Of a stretch of 32,856 nt of DNA, positions 1 to 8,731 are shown in pieces. Made by a program: the position numbers and the translations under genes. Positions within the stretch are counted from its first letter, which is position 1. The number at the start of each line of letters is the position of its first letter. Source of the stretch: Pararhodospirillum photometricum DSM 122 (GTDB lineage Bacteria; Pseudomonadota; Alphaproteobacteria; Rhodospirillales; Rhodospirillaceae); the NCBI RefSeq assembly GCF_000284415.1, contig NC_017059.1, positions 965,344 to 998,199 of the forward strand, read 5' to 3'. The notes below the pieces were generated by a model that was given only the letters and a program-made list of their open reading frames with translations, did no database searches and had not been told where the DNA came from.

Positions 1-2
1 GC

Positions 3-1787
3 AGCCGCTCGCGCGACCACCTGCGCCGCCTGATCGAGGCCGGCATCGCCCTCTCGGCCGAGCGCGACCACGATGTGTTGGTCGAGCGCATTTTGTTGGA
101 AGCCAAATCCCTGACCAACGCCGATGGCGGCACCTTGTACCTGCGCACCGACGACATGCGGCAGTTGCGCTTTGTGATCATGCGCAACGACAGTCTCAAC
201 GTCGCGATGGGGGGGACCACCGGCAAGGCCATCCCGTTTCCGCCTTTGAACATCTATCAGCCCGACACGGGCGAGCCCAATTATCATAATGTATGCACCT
301 CGGCCCTTCTCGATGGTCGCACCATCAATATTGCCGACGCCTATGATTCCCATGACTATGACTTTTCCGGCACCAAAAAATTCGACCAAACCACCGGCTA
401 CCGTTCCAAGTCCTTTCTGACCATCCCCTTGCGCAATCATAAGGACGAGGTGATCGGGGTCTTGCAGTTGATCAATGCGCAAGATCCCCACGGCACGGTT
501 ATCCCCTTTGGCCGGGACGTCCAGCAGATCATTGAGGCCCTGGCCAGCCAGGCGGCGGTCGCCTTGGACAATCAGGTGCTCATTGCCGCCCAGCGCCGCT
601 TGCTCGACAGCTTGATCAAACTGCTGGCCGGCGCCATCGACGCCAAATCGCCCTACACCAGCGGCCACTGCGATCGCGTGCCCGAACTGGCCTCCATGCT
701 GGTGCAAAAGGCCGCCGAGGCCACCGAGGGCCCGTTCGCCCGCTTCAGCATGAACGAGGACGAGCGCTACGAGTTCACGCTGGCCGGCTGGCTGCACGAT
801 TGCGGCAAGATCACCAGCCCGGAATACGTGGTGGACAAGGCCACCAAGCTGGAGACCATTCACAACCGGATCCACGAGGTGCGCACCCGCTTCGAGGTCC
901 TGTGGCGCGATGCCGAGATCGAGGCGCTCCAGGCCCGTCTTGACGGCGCCGATCCCGCGGCGGTGGAGGCGGCGAAGCACGCGCGTCAGGCCCAGTTGCA
1001 AGACGACTTCGCCTTTATTGCCCGCAGCAATGTCGGCGGCGAGTTCATGGCCGATGCCGATGTGGAGCGTCTGAAAACCCTGGCGGCAACGCCTTGGGTT
1101 CGCCACTTCGACGACCGCCTGGGCCTCTCGCCGGTCGAGGAACTGCGCCTGGAGGGCTTGCCCGCCGTCCCGGCCCCGGCCGTCGAGCCGCTGCTGGCCG
1201 ACCGCCCCGAGCACGTGGTGCCCTGGGGCAGCCGCAAACCGCCGGTGCAAAAAGACGATCCGCGCAACACCTGGGGCTTCGACATGACGGTGCCGGAGCA
1301 TGCCTACAATTTTGGCGAGGTTTATAACCTCTCGATCCGGCGCGGCACCCTGACAGAAGAGGAACGCTTCAAGATCAACGAGCATATCGTGCAAACGATC
1401 ATCATGCTCTCCAGCCTCCCCTTGCCGCGTCAGTTGAGCCGCATGCCCGAGATTGCCGGCAACCACCACGAAAAAATGGACGGCTCCGGCTATCCCCGTC
1501 GCTTGCCCCCGGACAAACTCTCGGTGCCGGCCCGCATCATGGCGGTGGCCGATATCTTCGAGGCCCTTACCGCCGCCGACCGCCCCTACAAAAAGCCCAA
1601 GACGCTTTCGGAATCGGTCAAGATTCTGTCGTTCATGGCCAAGGACAAGCACGTGGATCCCGATGTCTTCGAGCTGTTCCTGACCTCGGGGGTCTACCGC
1701 CAGTATGGCGAGCAGTATCTGCGGCCGGATCAGATCGACGACGTGGATATTGGCCGCTACCTGCGGCCGACCGCCGCCCCGGCTTGA
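3..1787 (+). CDS. GAF and HD-GYP domain protein, probable cyclic-di-GMP phosphodiesterase (5' end outside window)
   Basis: The reading frame is open to the left edge, so the true start lies upstream; the GTG at 75 is only the first possible start codon inside the window. Residue numbers here count from that GTG. Residues about 5-165 read as a GAF sensor domain. A short linker helix leads into an HD-GYP domain with HDCGK at 241-245, NHHEKMDGSGYP at 463-474 and a following ADIFEALTAADRPYK segment. HD-GYP proteins usually hydrolyse cyclic-di-GMP to pGpG or GMP, and the metal-binding HD, HH and GYP residues are present, so activity is plausible. The first helix pair and the LTEEERFKINEH segment are separated by about 155 extra residues, an unusual insertion. 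The ligand of the GAF domain cannot be read from sequence. A terminator-like hairpin follows the stop codon. Confidence 0.9.
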   Translation, partial: SRSRDHLRRLIEAGIALSAERDHDVLVERILLEAKSLTNADGGTLYLRTDDMRQLRFVIMRNDSLNVAMGGTTGKAIPFPPLNIYQPDTGEPNYHNVCTSALLDGRTINIADAYDSHDYDFSGTKKFDQTTGYRSKSFLTIPLRNHKDEVIGVLQLINAQDPHGTVIPFGRDVQQIIEALASQAAVALDNQVLIAAQRRLLDSLIKLLAGAIDAKSPYTSGHCDRVPELASMLVQKAAEATEGPFARFSMNEDERYEFTLAGWLHDCGKITSPEYVVDKATKLETIHNRIHEVRTRFEVLWRDAEIEALQARLDGADPAAVEAAKHARQAQLQDDFAFIARSNVGGEFMADADVERLKTLAATPWVRHFDDRLGLSPVEELRLEGLPAVPAPAVEPLLADRPEHVVPWGSRKPPVQKDDPRNTWGFDMTVPEHAYNFGEVYNLSIRRGTLTEEERFKINEHIVQTIIMLSSLPLPRQLSRMPEIAGNHHEKMDGSGYPRRLPPDKLSVPARIMAVADIFEALTAADRPYKKPKTLSESVKILSFMAKDKHVDPDVFELFLTSGVYRQYGEQYLRPDQIDDVDIGRYLRPTAAPA

Positions 1788-1798
1788 GGACTCCCCCA

Positions 1799-1850
1799 GG
1801 AGTGGAGGGGTCTGGGGAGGCCCCGCCTCCCCAGCCTACCTTTTTTGTTT
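1799..1850 (+). terminator. Repeated hairpin terminator, copy 1
   Basis: The arms CTGGGGAGG (1812-1820) and CCTCCCCAG (1826-1834) form a 9-bp stem with a short loop, followed by a T-rich run at 1841-1847. It lies just after the HD-GYP stop codon and is oriented with that gene. Five further copies of the same element occur in the window. Confidence 0.65.
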
Positions 1851-1915
1851 TCCCTCTCCATGAAGCCCCAGCCCCTCCTCCCCCTTGCGCCAAGGGCAAG
1901 AACACGACAGATAAG

Positions 1916-1939
1916 GGAGGGCTTGGCCTCCAGCCCTCC
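1916..1939 (+). other. Hairpin in the leader of the thioredoxin-TPR gene
   Basis: GGAGGGCT (1916-1923) and AGCCCTCC (1932-1939) form a perfect 8-bp stem with an 8-nt loop. It ends 26 nt before the ATG at 1966. The role is unknown; it could be a leader structure or a second terminator stem. Confidence 0.35.
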
Positions 1940-1965
1940 GCATCTTGTGAAGGAACCGTCTGCGC

Positions 1966-2892
1966 ATGTCCTCGATTTTTACTGCGAACGCTCCCACCAC
2001 GCCCGCCGGCGCCGGTGGATTTGCGCCGCCCCTGGTGATCGAGTCCGACACCAGCCGCTTTGTCGCCGACGTTCTCGAAGCCAGCCGCAACGGCCCGGTC
2101 ATCGTTGACTTCTGGGCGCCGTGGTGTGGCCCGTGCAAAACCCTGGGGCCGGCGCTGGAAAAGCTGGTCAAGCAGCGCAACGGCCGGGTGCGCTTGGTCA
2201 AGATCAACGTGGACGAAAACCAGAGCCTCGCCGCCCAGTTCCGGGTCCAGTCCATCCCCACGGTCTACGCTTTCCTGAACGGCAAGCCGCTGGACGGCTT
2301 CATGGGCGCCCTGCCCGAGAGCCAGCTCAAGGCCTTCATCGACCGGCTGGACGGCGGTCCCGGCCTGGATGTGGACGCCGTGATGGCCGAGGGGCGCGCC
2401 TTGCTCGATGCCGGCAACCCCGAGGAAGCCATGAACGCGTTTCAGGACATCCTGAGCGTCGATCAGGCCCACCCGGGCGCGCTGGCCGGTGTGCTGCGCT
2501 GCCAGTTGGCGTTCGGCGAAATTGAGGCCGTGCGCGAGGTCCTCGACGCCCTAGAGCCGCCCCTGGCCACCCACGCCGACATCACCGCCGTGCGCACCGC
2601 CTTGGACTTGGCCGAACGGGCCCAGCATGCCCCCGATCCCCGGCCGTTGCTGGCCCGCCTGGAGGCTGATCCCGCTGACCACGACAGCCGGCTTGCCCTG
2701 GCCGAGGCCCTGTTTGCCCGGGGCGACGCACAAGGGGCGTGCGATCAGCTCTTGGAATCCCTGCGCCGCGACCGCACCTGGAACGAAGGAGCCGCGCGGG
2801 TGCAGCTTCTCAAGTTCTGGGAGGCCCTGGGCCCCACCCACCCGGTCACGGTCAGCGGGCGGCGCAAGCTGTCGTCGATCTTGTTTTCCTGA
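1966..2892 (+). CDS. ybbN: Thioredoxin-TPR chaperedoxin, CnoX/YbbN-like
   Basis: The 308-residue protein has a thioredoxin domain at about residues 22-125 with the complete active site WAPWCGPCK (cysteines 54 and 57). The rest is an alpha-helical TPR-type region with repeated alanine- and leucine-rich helices. This is the architecture of CnoX (YbbN), a holdase that protects proteins from oxidative aggregation and hands them to GroEL/ES and DnaK. E. coli CnoX lacks the catalytic cysteine pair, whereas the alphaproteobacterial form keeps CGPC and can reduce disulfides; this protein has the latter form. The start at 1966 is preceded by AAGGA at 1950-1954, spacing about 11. A Lon-N-domain gene follows 49 nt later on the same strand, so co-transcription is likely and fits a protein quality-control theme. 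Confidence 0.88.
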   Translation: MSSIFTANAPTTPAGAGGFAPPLVIESDTSRFVADVLEASRNGPVIVDFWAPWCGPCKTLGPALEKLVKQRNGRVRLVKINVDENQSLAAQFRVQSIPTVYAFLNGKPLDGFMGALPESQLKAFIDRLDGGPGLDVDAVMAEGRALLDAGNPEEAMNAFQDILSVDQAHPGALAGVLRCQLAFGEIEAVREVLDALEPPLATHADITAVRTALDLAERAQHAPDPRPLLARLEADPADHDSRLALAEALFARGDAQGACDQLLESLRRDRTWNEGAARVQLLKFWEALGPTHPVTVSGRRKLSSILFS

Positions 2893-2941
2893 CCCCCTGG
2901 GACGGCTAGGCCCTTCCCGATGAGAAAGGAAGAGTTCGCGC

Positions 2942-3595
2942 ATGAGCAGCCACTTCTTTCAACCTCGGTTTGAGGACCTGCCGTCCGTTGTTCCCGTGTT
3001 TCCCTTAACGGGCGCCTTGCTCCTGCCGGAAGGGCATTTACCGCTTACCATTTTCGAACCCCGGTATCTGGCCATGACCCTGGATTGCCTGGGGCAAGGC
3101 CGCTTGTTCGCCATGGGCCAGCCCCGCGATCCGACCCAAGATCCGTCGCCGCTTTATAGCGTGGCCTGCCTGGGACGGGTGGTGTCGTTCGTCGAGACCG
3201 GCGACGGGCGGCTGGGCATCACCTTGGAGGGGGTGTGCCGCCTGAAGTTGCTCGAAGAAAAGGAGCTGCACCGCGGCTATCGGCGCTTTGCCGTGGACTA
3301 CACCCCGTTTGCCGCCGACATGCAGCCGGCGCCGACCGCCCCCAGCCCCGACCCCGACTTCATGCCGGTGCTCAAGGCCTATGCCGAGGCCAACGGCCTT
3401 AATCTGGACTGGAAGGCCTTGCGCGAGATCCCGCGTGAGGCCCTGGTCACCTCCCTGGCCATGGCCTGCCCCTTTGAACCCAGCGAAAAACAGGCCCTCC
3501 TCGAGGCCCCGACCCCCGCCGAGCGAGCCACGCTGTTGACCAGCCTGTTGCGTATTGGCGCGGCCTCGCCAATAACCGGGGGCTCAAGGCAGTAA
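2942..3595 (+). CDS. Lon N-terminal (substrate-binding) domain protein, LON peptidase-like without protease domain
   Basis: The 217-residue protein consists essentially of the domain found at the N terminus of Lon protease. Near the start, VPVFPLTGALLLPEG and LTIFEPRYLAM are the typical landmarks, and an alpha-helical part at about residues 145-205 follows. There is no AAA+ ATPase and no Ser-Lys protease domain, so it is not a protease. Stand-alone proteins of this family are common in alphaproteobacteria, and their function is not settled. The start has AAAGGA at 2925-2930. It lies between the CnoX-like gene and the Trm112-like gene with short gaps, so the three probably form one operon. Confidence 0.88.
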   Translation: MSSHFFQPRFEDLPSVVPVFPLTGALLLPEGHLPLTIFEPRYLAMTLDCLGQGRLFAMGQPRDPTQDPSPLYSVACLGRVVSFVETGDGRLGITLEGVCRLKLLEEKELHRGYRRFAVDYTPFAADMQPAPTAPSPDPDFMPVLKAYAEANGLNLDWKALREIPREALVTSLAMACPFEPSEKQALLEAPTPAERATLLTSLLRIGAASPITGGSRQ

Positions 3596-3628
3596 GCCTC
3601 CCTCCCCTTTCGCTCAAGGAACCCTTCC

Positions 3629-3853
3629 ATGACCACAAGCGTGCGCCCGACCGATCCCAAGCTGCTCGACCTGCTGGTGGCGCCGGGCTCGCAGAATCCG
3701 CTGCGCTACGATGCCGAGGCCCAGGAACTGGTCGATGACGTCGGCGGCCTCGCCTTCCCCATCCGCGATGGCATCCCGGTGATGCTGGTGGACGAAGCCC
3801 GCGTGCTGGGCGACGCCGCCAGCGCCGGCCCGGATATGACCCCCTCGGTCTAA
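3629..3853 (+). CDS. Trm112 family protein (UPF0434-like)
   Basis: This short protein (74 residues) has the family layout: LLDLLVAP near the N terminus, a central NPLRYDAEAQELVDD segment and the signature LAFPIRDGIPVML. Eukaryotic Trm112 is a zinc-binding partner that activates methyltransferases. The bacterial relatives are thought to be small activator or chaperone-like proteins, but the bacterial role is little tested. The zinc-binding cysteines of many homologues are absent here, as is common in alphaproteobacteria. The start at 3629 has AAGGA at 3616-3620, spacing 8. It is the third gene of the 1966-3853 cluster and is followed by a terminator hairpin. Confidence 0.85.
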   Translation: MTTSVRPTDPKLLDLLVAPGSQNPLRYDAEAQELVDDVGGLAFPIRDGIPVMLVDEARVLGDAASAGPDMTPSV

Positions 3854-3865
3854 CCCTCCTTCTTT

Positions 3866-3915
3866 AGGAATGGAGGGGTCTGGGGAGGCCCGCCTCCCCA
3901 GCCTTTTCTTCCCTT
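3866..3915 (+). terminator. Repeated hairpin terminator, copy 2
   Basis: CTGGGGAGG (3880-3888) pairs with CCTCCCCAG (3893-3901), followed by CCTTTTCTTCCCTTCT. The upstream segment GGAATGGAGGGGT matches the other copies. It closes the operon ending at 3853. Confidence 0.65.
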
Positions 3916-4000
3916 CTGGTCCAAATTCGCCCCCAGCCCGTAGAACCGCCAGGGCCCTGGCACCTCTCGCCCAGGCCTCCCGACCAGGGAGTACCGGTTC

Positions 4001-5203
4001 ATGCTGACCAAAGATGTCTTGATCATCGGCGGGGGCCTCGTCGGCGGCACCTTGGCCTGCGCCTTGGCCCGCTCGGGCGTCTCGGTGGCGGTGGTCGATG
4101 CCACGGCACCCGAAACCTTGCTGGCCGCCGAGGCCGATGGCCGCTGGTCGGCCTTGGCCCTGAGCAGCCGCGCCCTTTTCGAGGCGCTGGACCTGTGGGC
4201 GCCCCTCGCCCCGGGCAGCCAACCGATCACCGACATCCGCGTCTGCGACAACCACGCGCCCCAGATCCTCGATTTCGACGGCCCCGGCCCCCTGGGGGTC
4301 ATGGTCGAGAACCGCAGTGTGCGCCGCGCCCTGTTTGCCCGCCTCGCCGCCCTGCCCGCCGCCACCGTGCTCGCCCCGGCCCGCCTGCGCCACCTGGAAC
4401 GCCACACCGATCGGGTCGAGGCCACCTTAGACACCGGGCAGCGGATCCAGGCTGCCCTGGTGGTCGGGGCCGATGGCCGGGACTCCCAGGTGCGCACCGA
4501 GGCGGCCATCGGCCTCACCCGGCGGACCTACGGCCAGAGCGCCCTGGTCCAGACGGTGGGCCATGCCGAGCCGCATGATGGCTTGGCCGTGGAACTGTTC
4601 TTGCCCGGAGGACCGTTTGCCATCCTCCCCCTGCCCGGCCGGCGGTCCTTGGTGGTGTGGAGCGAGCGGGCGGCCTGGGTGACCGACCTGCTGGCCCTGC
4701 CCCCGGCACGGTTCTTGGGGGAGTTGGCTCACCGGTTCGGCGATTTCCTGGGCCCCTTGACCCTGGAAGGCCGGGCCTTTGCCTACCCCCTGGGGTTCAG
4801 CGTCGCCGAGCGGCTGGTGGAGAGACGTTTGGTTCTGGTGGGGGACGCCGCCCATGGCATGCACCCGGTGGCGGGTCAGGGCTTCAATTACGGCCTGCGC
4901 GATGTGGCGGCCTTGACCGAGATTTTGGTGGAGGGACACCGTCTGGGCCGCGACCCGGGGGACGCCTCGGCCCTGGCCGCCTATCAGGCGTGGCGCCGGC
5001 CCGACACTTTTGTCATGCTGGCGGCCACGGATGCCCTGGTCCGCCTATTTTCCAACGACATTGCGCCGGTGCGCGTAGCCCGGCGCCTGGGACTGGCCGC
5101 TGTCAACCGGATCGGTCCGCTGAAAGGCATTCTGCGTGACCATGCCATGGGACGGCGGGCCATTGGCCCGGTGCCGAAGCTCTTACGGGGCACGCCCCTC
5201 TAG
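4001..5203 (+). CDS. UbiH/UbiF/COQ6-family FAD-dependent hydroxylase, ubiquinone biosynthesis
   Basis: The 400-residue protein is a class A flavoprotein monooxygenase. The N-terminal dinucleotide-binding loop IIGGGLVGG is at residues 8-16. The DG motif GADGRDSQVR lies near 156-165, and the second FAD motif GDAAHGMHPVAGQGFNYG near 281-298 is typical of the UbiH/UbiF/VisC/COQ6 group. These enzymes add hydroxyl groups to the ubiquinone ring (C1, C5 or C6) using NAD(P)H and O2. Alphaproteobacteria carry several paralogues (UbiH, UbiF, UbiL, UbiM types), and position specificity cannot be told from motifs, so no gene symbol is given. The start at 4001 has AGGGAG at 3986-3991. A terminator lies upstream and a convergent minus-strand gene downstream, so it is probably transcribed alone. 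Confidence 0.9.
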   Translation: MLTKDVLIIGGGLVGGTLACALARSGVSVAVVDATAPETLLAAEADGRWSALALSSRALFEALDLWAPLAPGSQPITDIRVCDNHAPQILDFDGPGPLGVMVENRSVRRALFARLAALPAATVLAPARLRHLERHTDRVEATLDTGQRIQAALVVGADGRDSQVRTEAAIGLTRRTYGQSALVQTVGHAEPHDGLAVELFLPGGPFAILPLPGRRSLVVWSERAAWVTDLLALPPARFLGELAHRFGDFLGPLTLEGRAFAYPLGFSVAERLVERRLVLVGDAAHGMHPVAGQGFNYGLRDVAALTEILVEGHRLGRDPGDASALAAYQAWRRPDTFVMLAATDALVRLFSNDIAPVRVARRLGLAAVNRIGPLKGILRDHAMGRRAIGPVPKLLRGTPL

Positions 5204-5212
5204 AAAGACAGG

Positions 5213-5247
5213 AAGGCTGGGGAGGCGCGGCCTCCCCAGACCCCTCG
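5213..5247 (-). terminator. Repeated hairpin terminator, copy 3 (minus orientation)
   Basis: The arms CTGGGGAGG (5217-5225) and CCTCCCCAG (5231-5239) form the same hairpin. The GAGGGGT flank is on the side of the minus-strand gene ending at 5248. It lies between two convergent genes and could act in both directions. Confidence 0.6.
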
Positions 5248-5787
5248 TCAATGGGACGGCTGATAGGGCAAGGAGCTGTGATGCAGGTTGATGCGCAGAT
5301 TGCCCTTGGCGTCGCGGGTATAGCCGAAGGTGTATTCGACCTTGACCGGATCCCCCTTCAGCGGCGTGAAATAGTAGTTGCCCATCACCAGGGCCTCGTC
5401 ATCCTTGAGGACCATGGCGTGGTTTTCGAAGCGAACGTTGGTCCAAGGGGCCAGGGCGAAGCCATGATCCTCGGGGTTGCTGCCCTTGACGAAATAGGAC
5501 AGGGCCTGATCACGGGTCTCGCGGAACTGATCCTCGGCCGCCTTGGTCGGCTTGAACAGGACCGGCCCCAGGCCATAGCCGTAGAGGGTGTCGAGGTGGT
5601 GAGCCGCCGCCTTGACGGCCGCGCGATGGCTGCGCATCGACGCCTTGCCAATGGCAACGATCCCATCGCCCCACGCCTTCTCGGCCGCCAGAACCTCGGC
5701 CTCGGTGATGGGGGCGGCAAAGGCCGCCGGAATGTGCAGCATCAGCAACAGCCCGGCCAGGGCCGACAACACGCTCCTGAAGCTCAT
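5248..5787 (-). CDS. Secreted NTF2-like (SnoaL/CaMKII-association-like) protein of unknown function
   Basis: The 179-residue protein begins with a clear signal peptide: a short positive start, a leucine-rich core at about 8-19 and a cleavage site near AAFA|APITEAE (after residue 24). The mature part has the ordering of an NTF2-like fold. An N-terminal helix (EAEVLAAEKAWGDGIVAIGKA) is followed by a beta-rich half in which the segments HAMVLKDDEALVMGNYYF, PVKVEYTFGYTRD and LRINLHHSSLPY alternate. This pattern resembles SnoaL and CaMKII-association domains, but the ligand is unknown. The start is the ATG at 5787 rather than the TTG two codons upstream, because GGAGG sits at 5795-5799 with a 7-nt gap to that ATG. 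It stands alone between two oppositely oriented genes. Confidence 0.75.
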   Translation of the reverse strand: MSFRSVLSALAGLLLMLHIPAAFAAPITEAEVLAAEKAWGDGIVAIGKASMRSHRAAVKAAAHHLDTLYGYGLGPVLFKPTKAAEDQFRETRDQALSYFVKGSNPEDHGFALAPWTNVRFENHAMVLKDDEALVMGNYYFTPLKGDPVKVEYTFGYTRDAKGNLRINLHHSSLPYQPSH

Positions 5788-5857
5788 GGGCAAACCTCCA
5801 GAAAAAAGGAAGACGGCCTCCTGCCAAAGGCCGATTCGACCCCCGGGGGAAGCGTGT

Positions 5858-5895
5858 GAGTGACCGAAGGTCCAGGCTTCGGTCCTTCATCACTC
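5858..5895. other. Nested inverted repeat between divergent genes
   Basis: An inner pair CCGAAG/CTTCGG (5864-5869 and 5877-5882) lies inside an outer pair GAGTGA/TCACTC (5858-5863 and 5890-5895). A T-rich stretch follows on the plus side. It sits in the intergenic region upstream of both the NTF2-like gene and the dehydrogenase gene, so it may be an operator or leader structure; no function can be assigned. Confidence 0.3.
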
Positions 5896-6054
5896 TTTTG
5901 CTTGCCCCAGACAAAAGTCAAGACTGGAACCGATCTCAAGTGCCCCCCCCTTCCGCCCTAACCCTTAAGAGGGAAACGCGCCCCGTCTGGACAACCCCGA
6001 GCCCGCTTGCTACCCAATTCACTGGGTCATTCCGCCGCCACAGGAGTTCGAGCC

Positions 6055-7038
6055 ATGCCGCAGACCAAGCCGCTGGTCATTGTTACGCGCAAACTGCCCG
6101 ACCCCATCGAAACGCGCTTGATGGAACTGTTCGACGCTAGGCTGAACCTGGACGATCACCCCTTCAGCCGCGACGAATTGAGCGCGGCCATGGCCGAAGC
6201 CGACGTTCTGGTGCCGACCCTGACAGATCGCCTCGACAGCGCCGTCATGGCCCAGGCGGGACCACGCCTGAAGCTGCTCGCCAACTTTGGCGCCGGCACC
6301 GACCATATCGACATTGCCAGCGCCCACCAGCGCGGCCTGACCGTGACCAATACCCCGGATGTGCTCACCGAAGACACGGCCGACATGACCATGGCCCTGA
6401 TCCTGGCGGTGCCGCGCCGATTGACCGAGGGTGAGCGTCTGGTGCGCGAGGGCAAGTGGACCGGCTGGACCCCCACCTTCATGATGGGCCATCGCCTGTG
6501 GGGCAAGCGCCTGGGCATCATCGGCATGGGCCGCATCGGTCAGGCGGTGGCGCGCCGCGCGCGCGGCTTTGGCATGACCATTCACTACCACAACCGCCGG
6601 CGCTTGCATGAAAGCGTCGAGCAGGGCCTGGAGGCGACCTACTGGGAAAGCCTGGACCAGATGCTGGCCCGCATGGACGTGATTTCCCTGCACTGTCCCC
6701 ACACCCCGGCCACCTACCACCTGCTCTCGGCCCGGCGCCTCGCCCTGTTGCGCCCCCACGCCTATCTGGTCAACACGGCGCGCGGCGAGGTCATCGACGA
6801 GAATGCCCTGGTGCGCATGTTGAGCAAGGGCGAACTGGCCGGCGCCGGCCTGGATGTGTTCGAGCACGAACCGGCGATCAACCCCAAGCTCCTGACCATG
6901 GACAACGTGGTCTTGCTGCCCCACCTGGGCTCGGCCACCTTGGAAGGCCGGGTCGAGATGGGGGAAAAGGTTTTGATCAACATCAAGGCCTTCATCGACG
7001 GTCATTGCCCGCCCGACCGGGTGTTGCCGGGCTTGTGA
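6055..7038 (+). CDS. D-isomer-specific 2-hydroxyacid dehydrogenase (glyoxylate/hydroxypyruvate reductase-like)
   Basis: The 327-residue NAD(P)-dependent enzyme shows all landmarks of the family. There is a substrate loop ANFGAGTDHID near 77-87 and a Rossmann motif GMGRIG at 157-162. The catalytic set is Arg243 (in NTARGEVIDE), Glu272 (in FEHEP) and His290 (in LLPHLGSAT). It reduces 2-oxoacids such as glyoxylate or hydroxypyruvate to D-2-hydroxyacids. The residues after the GxGxxG strand (HYHNRRR) carry several arginines, which suggests a preference for NADPH, but this is inference. The start at 6055 is chosen over an upstream in-frame codon because AGGAG lies at 6042-6046 with 8-nt spacing, and the protein then begins at the usual point. 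A hairpin follows the stop. Confidence 0.9.
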   Translation: MPQTKPLVIVTRKLPDPIETRLMELFDARLNLDDHPFSRDELSAAMAEADVLVPTLTDRLDSAVMAQAGPRLKLLANFGAGTDHIDIASAHQRGLTVTNTPDVLTEDTADMTMALILAVPRRLTEGERLVREGKWTGWTPTFMMGHRLWGKRLGIIGMGRIGQAVARRARGFGMTIHYHNRRRLHESVEQGLEATYWESLDQMLARMDVISLHCPHTPATYHLLSARRLALLRPHAYLVNTARGEVIDENALVRMLSKGELAGAGLDVFEHEPAINPKLLTMDNVVLLPHLGSATLEGRVEMGEKVLINIKAFIDGHCPPDRVLPGL

Positions 7039-7057
7039 GGCCTGGAACACAGCCCTT

Positions 7058-7083
7058 GTGGCGGTCAGGGAAAAGACCGCCAC
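7058..7083 (+). terminator. Hairpin after the dehydrogenase gene
   Basis: GTGGCGGTC (7058-7066) and GACCGCCAC (7075-7083) form a perfect 9-bp stem with an 8-nt loop, 20 nt after the stop. No good T-run follows, so termination may be partly factor-dependent. The stretch from 7084 to the transposase remnant shows nothing recognisable. Confidence 0.5.
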
Positions 7084-7276
7084 ATCCTCTCGCTTGCCCC
7101 CTGCCCGGACCTGGGGCCATGCATTGGCTCGCCCAGGGGGACTCAAACCGTACACGTTTTTCGGGGTTGCCCCTTGAGAAGCGTAGGAAGCCACCGACCT
7201 TCCTTGACGACCGCAGGAAGCCAAAAAAAACATACTGGTCTTCCCTCACCCCTCAATTAACGGGCTCCTCGACGTT

Positions 7277-8523
7277 TCAAGTGGATTTGATGATGCCGCC
7301 GAGGGGTGCGGCGATGAGGTAGATCATGGTGATGAAGGTGTGGACATTGCGGTAGCCGCGCGCGCTTGCGCGTGCTGCCTGGAAGATGCCGTTGAGGGCC
7401 TCCATGCGGGCGTTGCTGAAGGTCGAGGCCCAGCGTCTGAGGATACGCTCGGCGTGCTTCTCTACGGTTTCGACGGCGGTCAGCACCGGGGCCAGCAGCG
7501 GCCCGCATTGGACCTTGTCACGGGCATGACAAAGGAAGTGCGAGAGGCGCCAGCGTGCGGCCCTGGGGCGTCGTGGCTAGGCGGACCCAGCGCAGCTTCT
7601 CCTTGATCTGCCAAGCAACGGCGGTCAGCAGGCCCCCGGCCTTCAGTTCGGCCAAAGCCGCTTCCTGCTTCGGCGTGAGATTGCTTTCCCTGGCCTTCAG
7701 CACGGCCCAGCGGACGGCGGCGGGCATCTTGACCATCCGGACCTCGGCCTTGCGCACGTCGTCGAGCGCCGTGGTGAACAATTGGACGACGTGGAACCAG
7801 TCAACCGTCACCGATGCCTCGGGAAAATTCTCGTCCACCACCGCCAGGAAGGCGGGGGACATGTCGCAGACCACCTCGACGACGCGGCCCGGCTTACCGT
7901 TGTGGGTAGCTAGGAAATCCTTGAATCGGCTGACGGTCTCCTTGCCTTTGCCGGGCGTTGGCGAACACCACCGGCCGCGAGATCCGGTCCATGTCGATGA
8001 AGATGGTGACGTCGTTGTGGCCCCTCTTCGAGGCGGTCTCGTCGAAGGCCACCGCCTTGGCGCCGGCGAGATCGAGCCGACCCAGCGCCTGCCCGACGTA
8101 ATGGCCGATGATTCGCCACAGCCGTTGGTCGGTGATCGCCATCTGCCGCGCTGCCGCCTGCACCGGCATCTCGCGGGCCAGCATCAGCGCCACCTCCTCG
8201 AACAGCAGCGTAAACCCGCTGCCCTCGCGTGCCCACGGCACCTGCACCCGCTTCACCCCATGCTCCGGGCAATTGGTGCGCGGCATCCGTGCCGTGATGA
8301 AGCAGTGGTGCTGGAAGAAATGCAGATGCCCCCAGCGGAATTCGGTGAAATCGTGCGCCTTGCAGGCCCGGCCGCACTCCGGGCAGGCGAACAGCGATCC
8401 CCGATCCGCCTCCAGGCGCAGGTGTAACTCGTGGGGCTGCGTCTCCGTCTCCAGGTCCTGGCTCACCAGACGCCACGGCGGCGTTACCCCGAGACCCAGC
8501 GCCAAAATCTCTCCCACATCCAT
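7277..8523 (-). pseudogene. ISL3-family transposase, broken by two +1 frameshifts
   Basis: Read from 8523 downwards, the N-terminal part has the zinc-finger pattern of ISL3 transposases (CPECGRAC near 47-54, later CPEHG) and a helix-turn-helix. The catalytic DDE residues can be followed across three frames: Asp in AFDETASKRGHN, Asp in VVCDMSPAF and Glu in ARMEALNGIFQ. A single extra base near 7958-7959 shifts frame after PVVFA; removing it gives FATPGKGKE and a continuous family sequence. A second extra base in the four-base run at 7566-7569 shifts frame after LATTP; removing it joins RAARWRLSHF to the C-terminal part. Unless these are sequencing errors, no full transposase can be made. The terminal inverted repeats could not be fixed with confidence; only weak similarity is seen between about 7233 and about 8560. 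Confidence 0.85.
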
Positions 8524-8731
8524 CGCTGCCCCCCCCTAACACGCGGGGGAAAGGTTATCTGATCACGTCGCAGCCTTCAGCCGAATTCCATTTGCCGCGT
8601 CGAGGAACCAATTAACGCAAAACGTCTTGTTTCTTGGTTGCAGCGTGGCCTCTCCCCATTCTCTGGGACGAATTTTCTTAATTTTTGCATCTCTAGATTG
8701 TTAAAAAATTCTTGCCGCCGCCGAGGCAGAG

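Noticed and set aside
1633..2472. Minus-strand frame opposite the end of the HD-GYP gene and the thioredoxin-TPR gene
   Set aside because: The plus-strand genes there have clear domains; this frame crosses a terminator and has no family features.
7233..8560. Exact ends of the ISL3-type element
   Set aside because: The two ends share only a weak CTT-CCC-rich similarity and no matching direct repeats, so the boundaries are not claimed.
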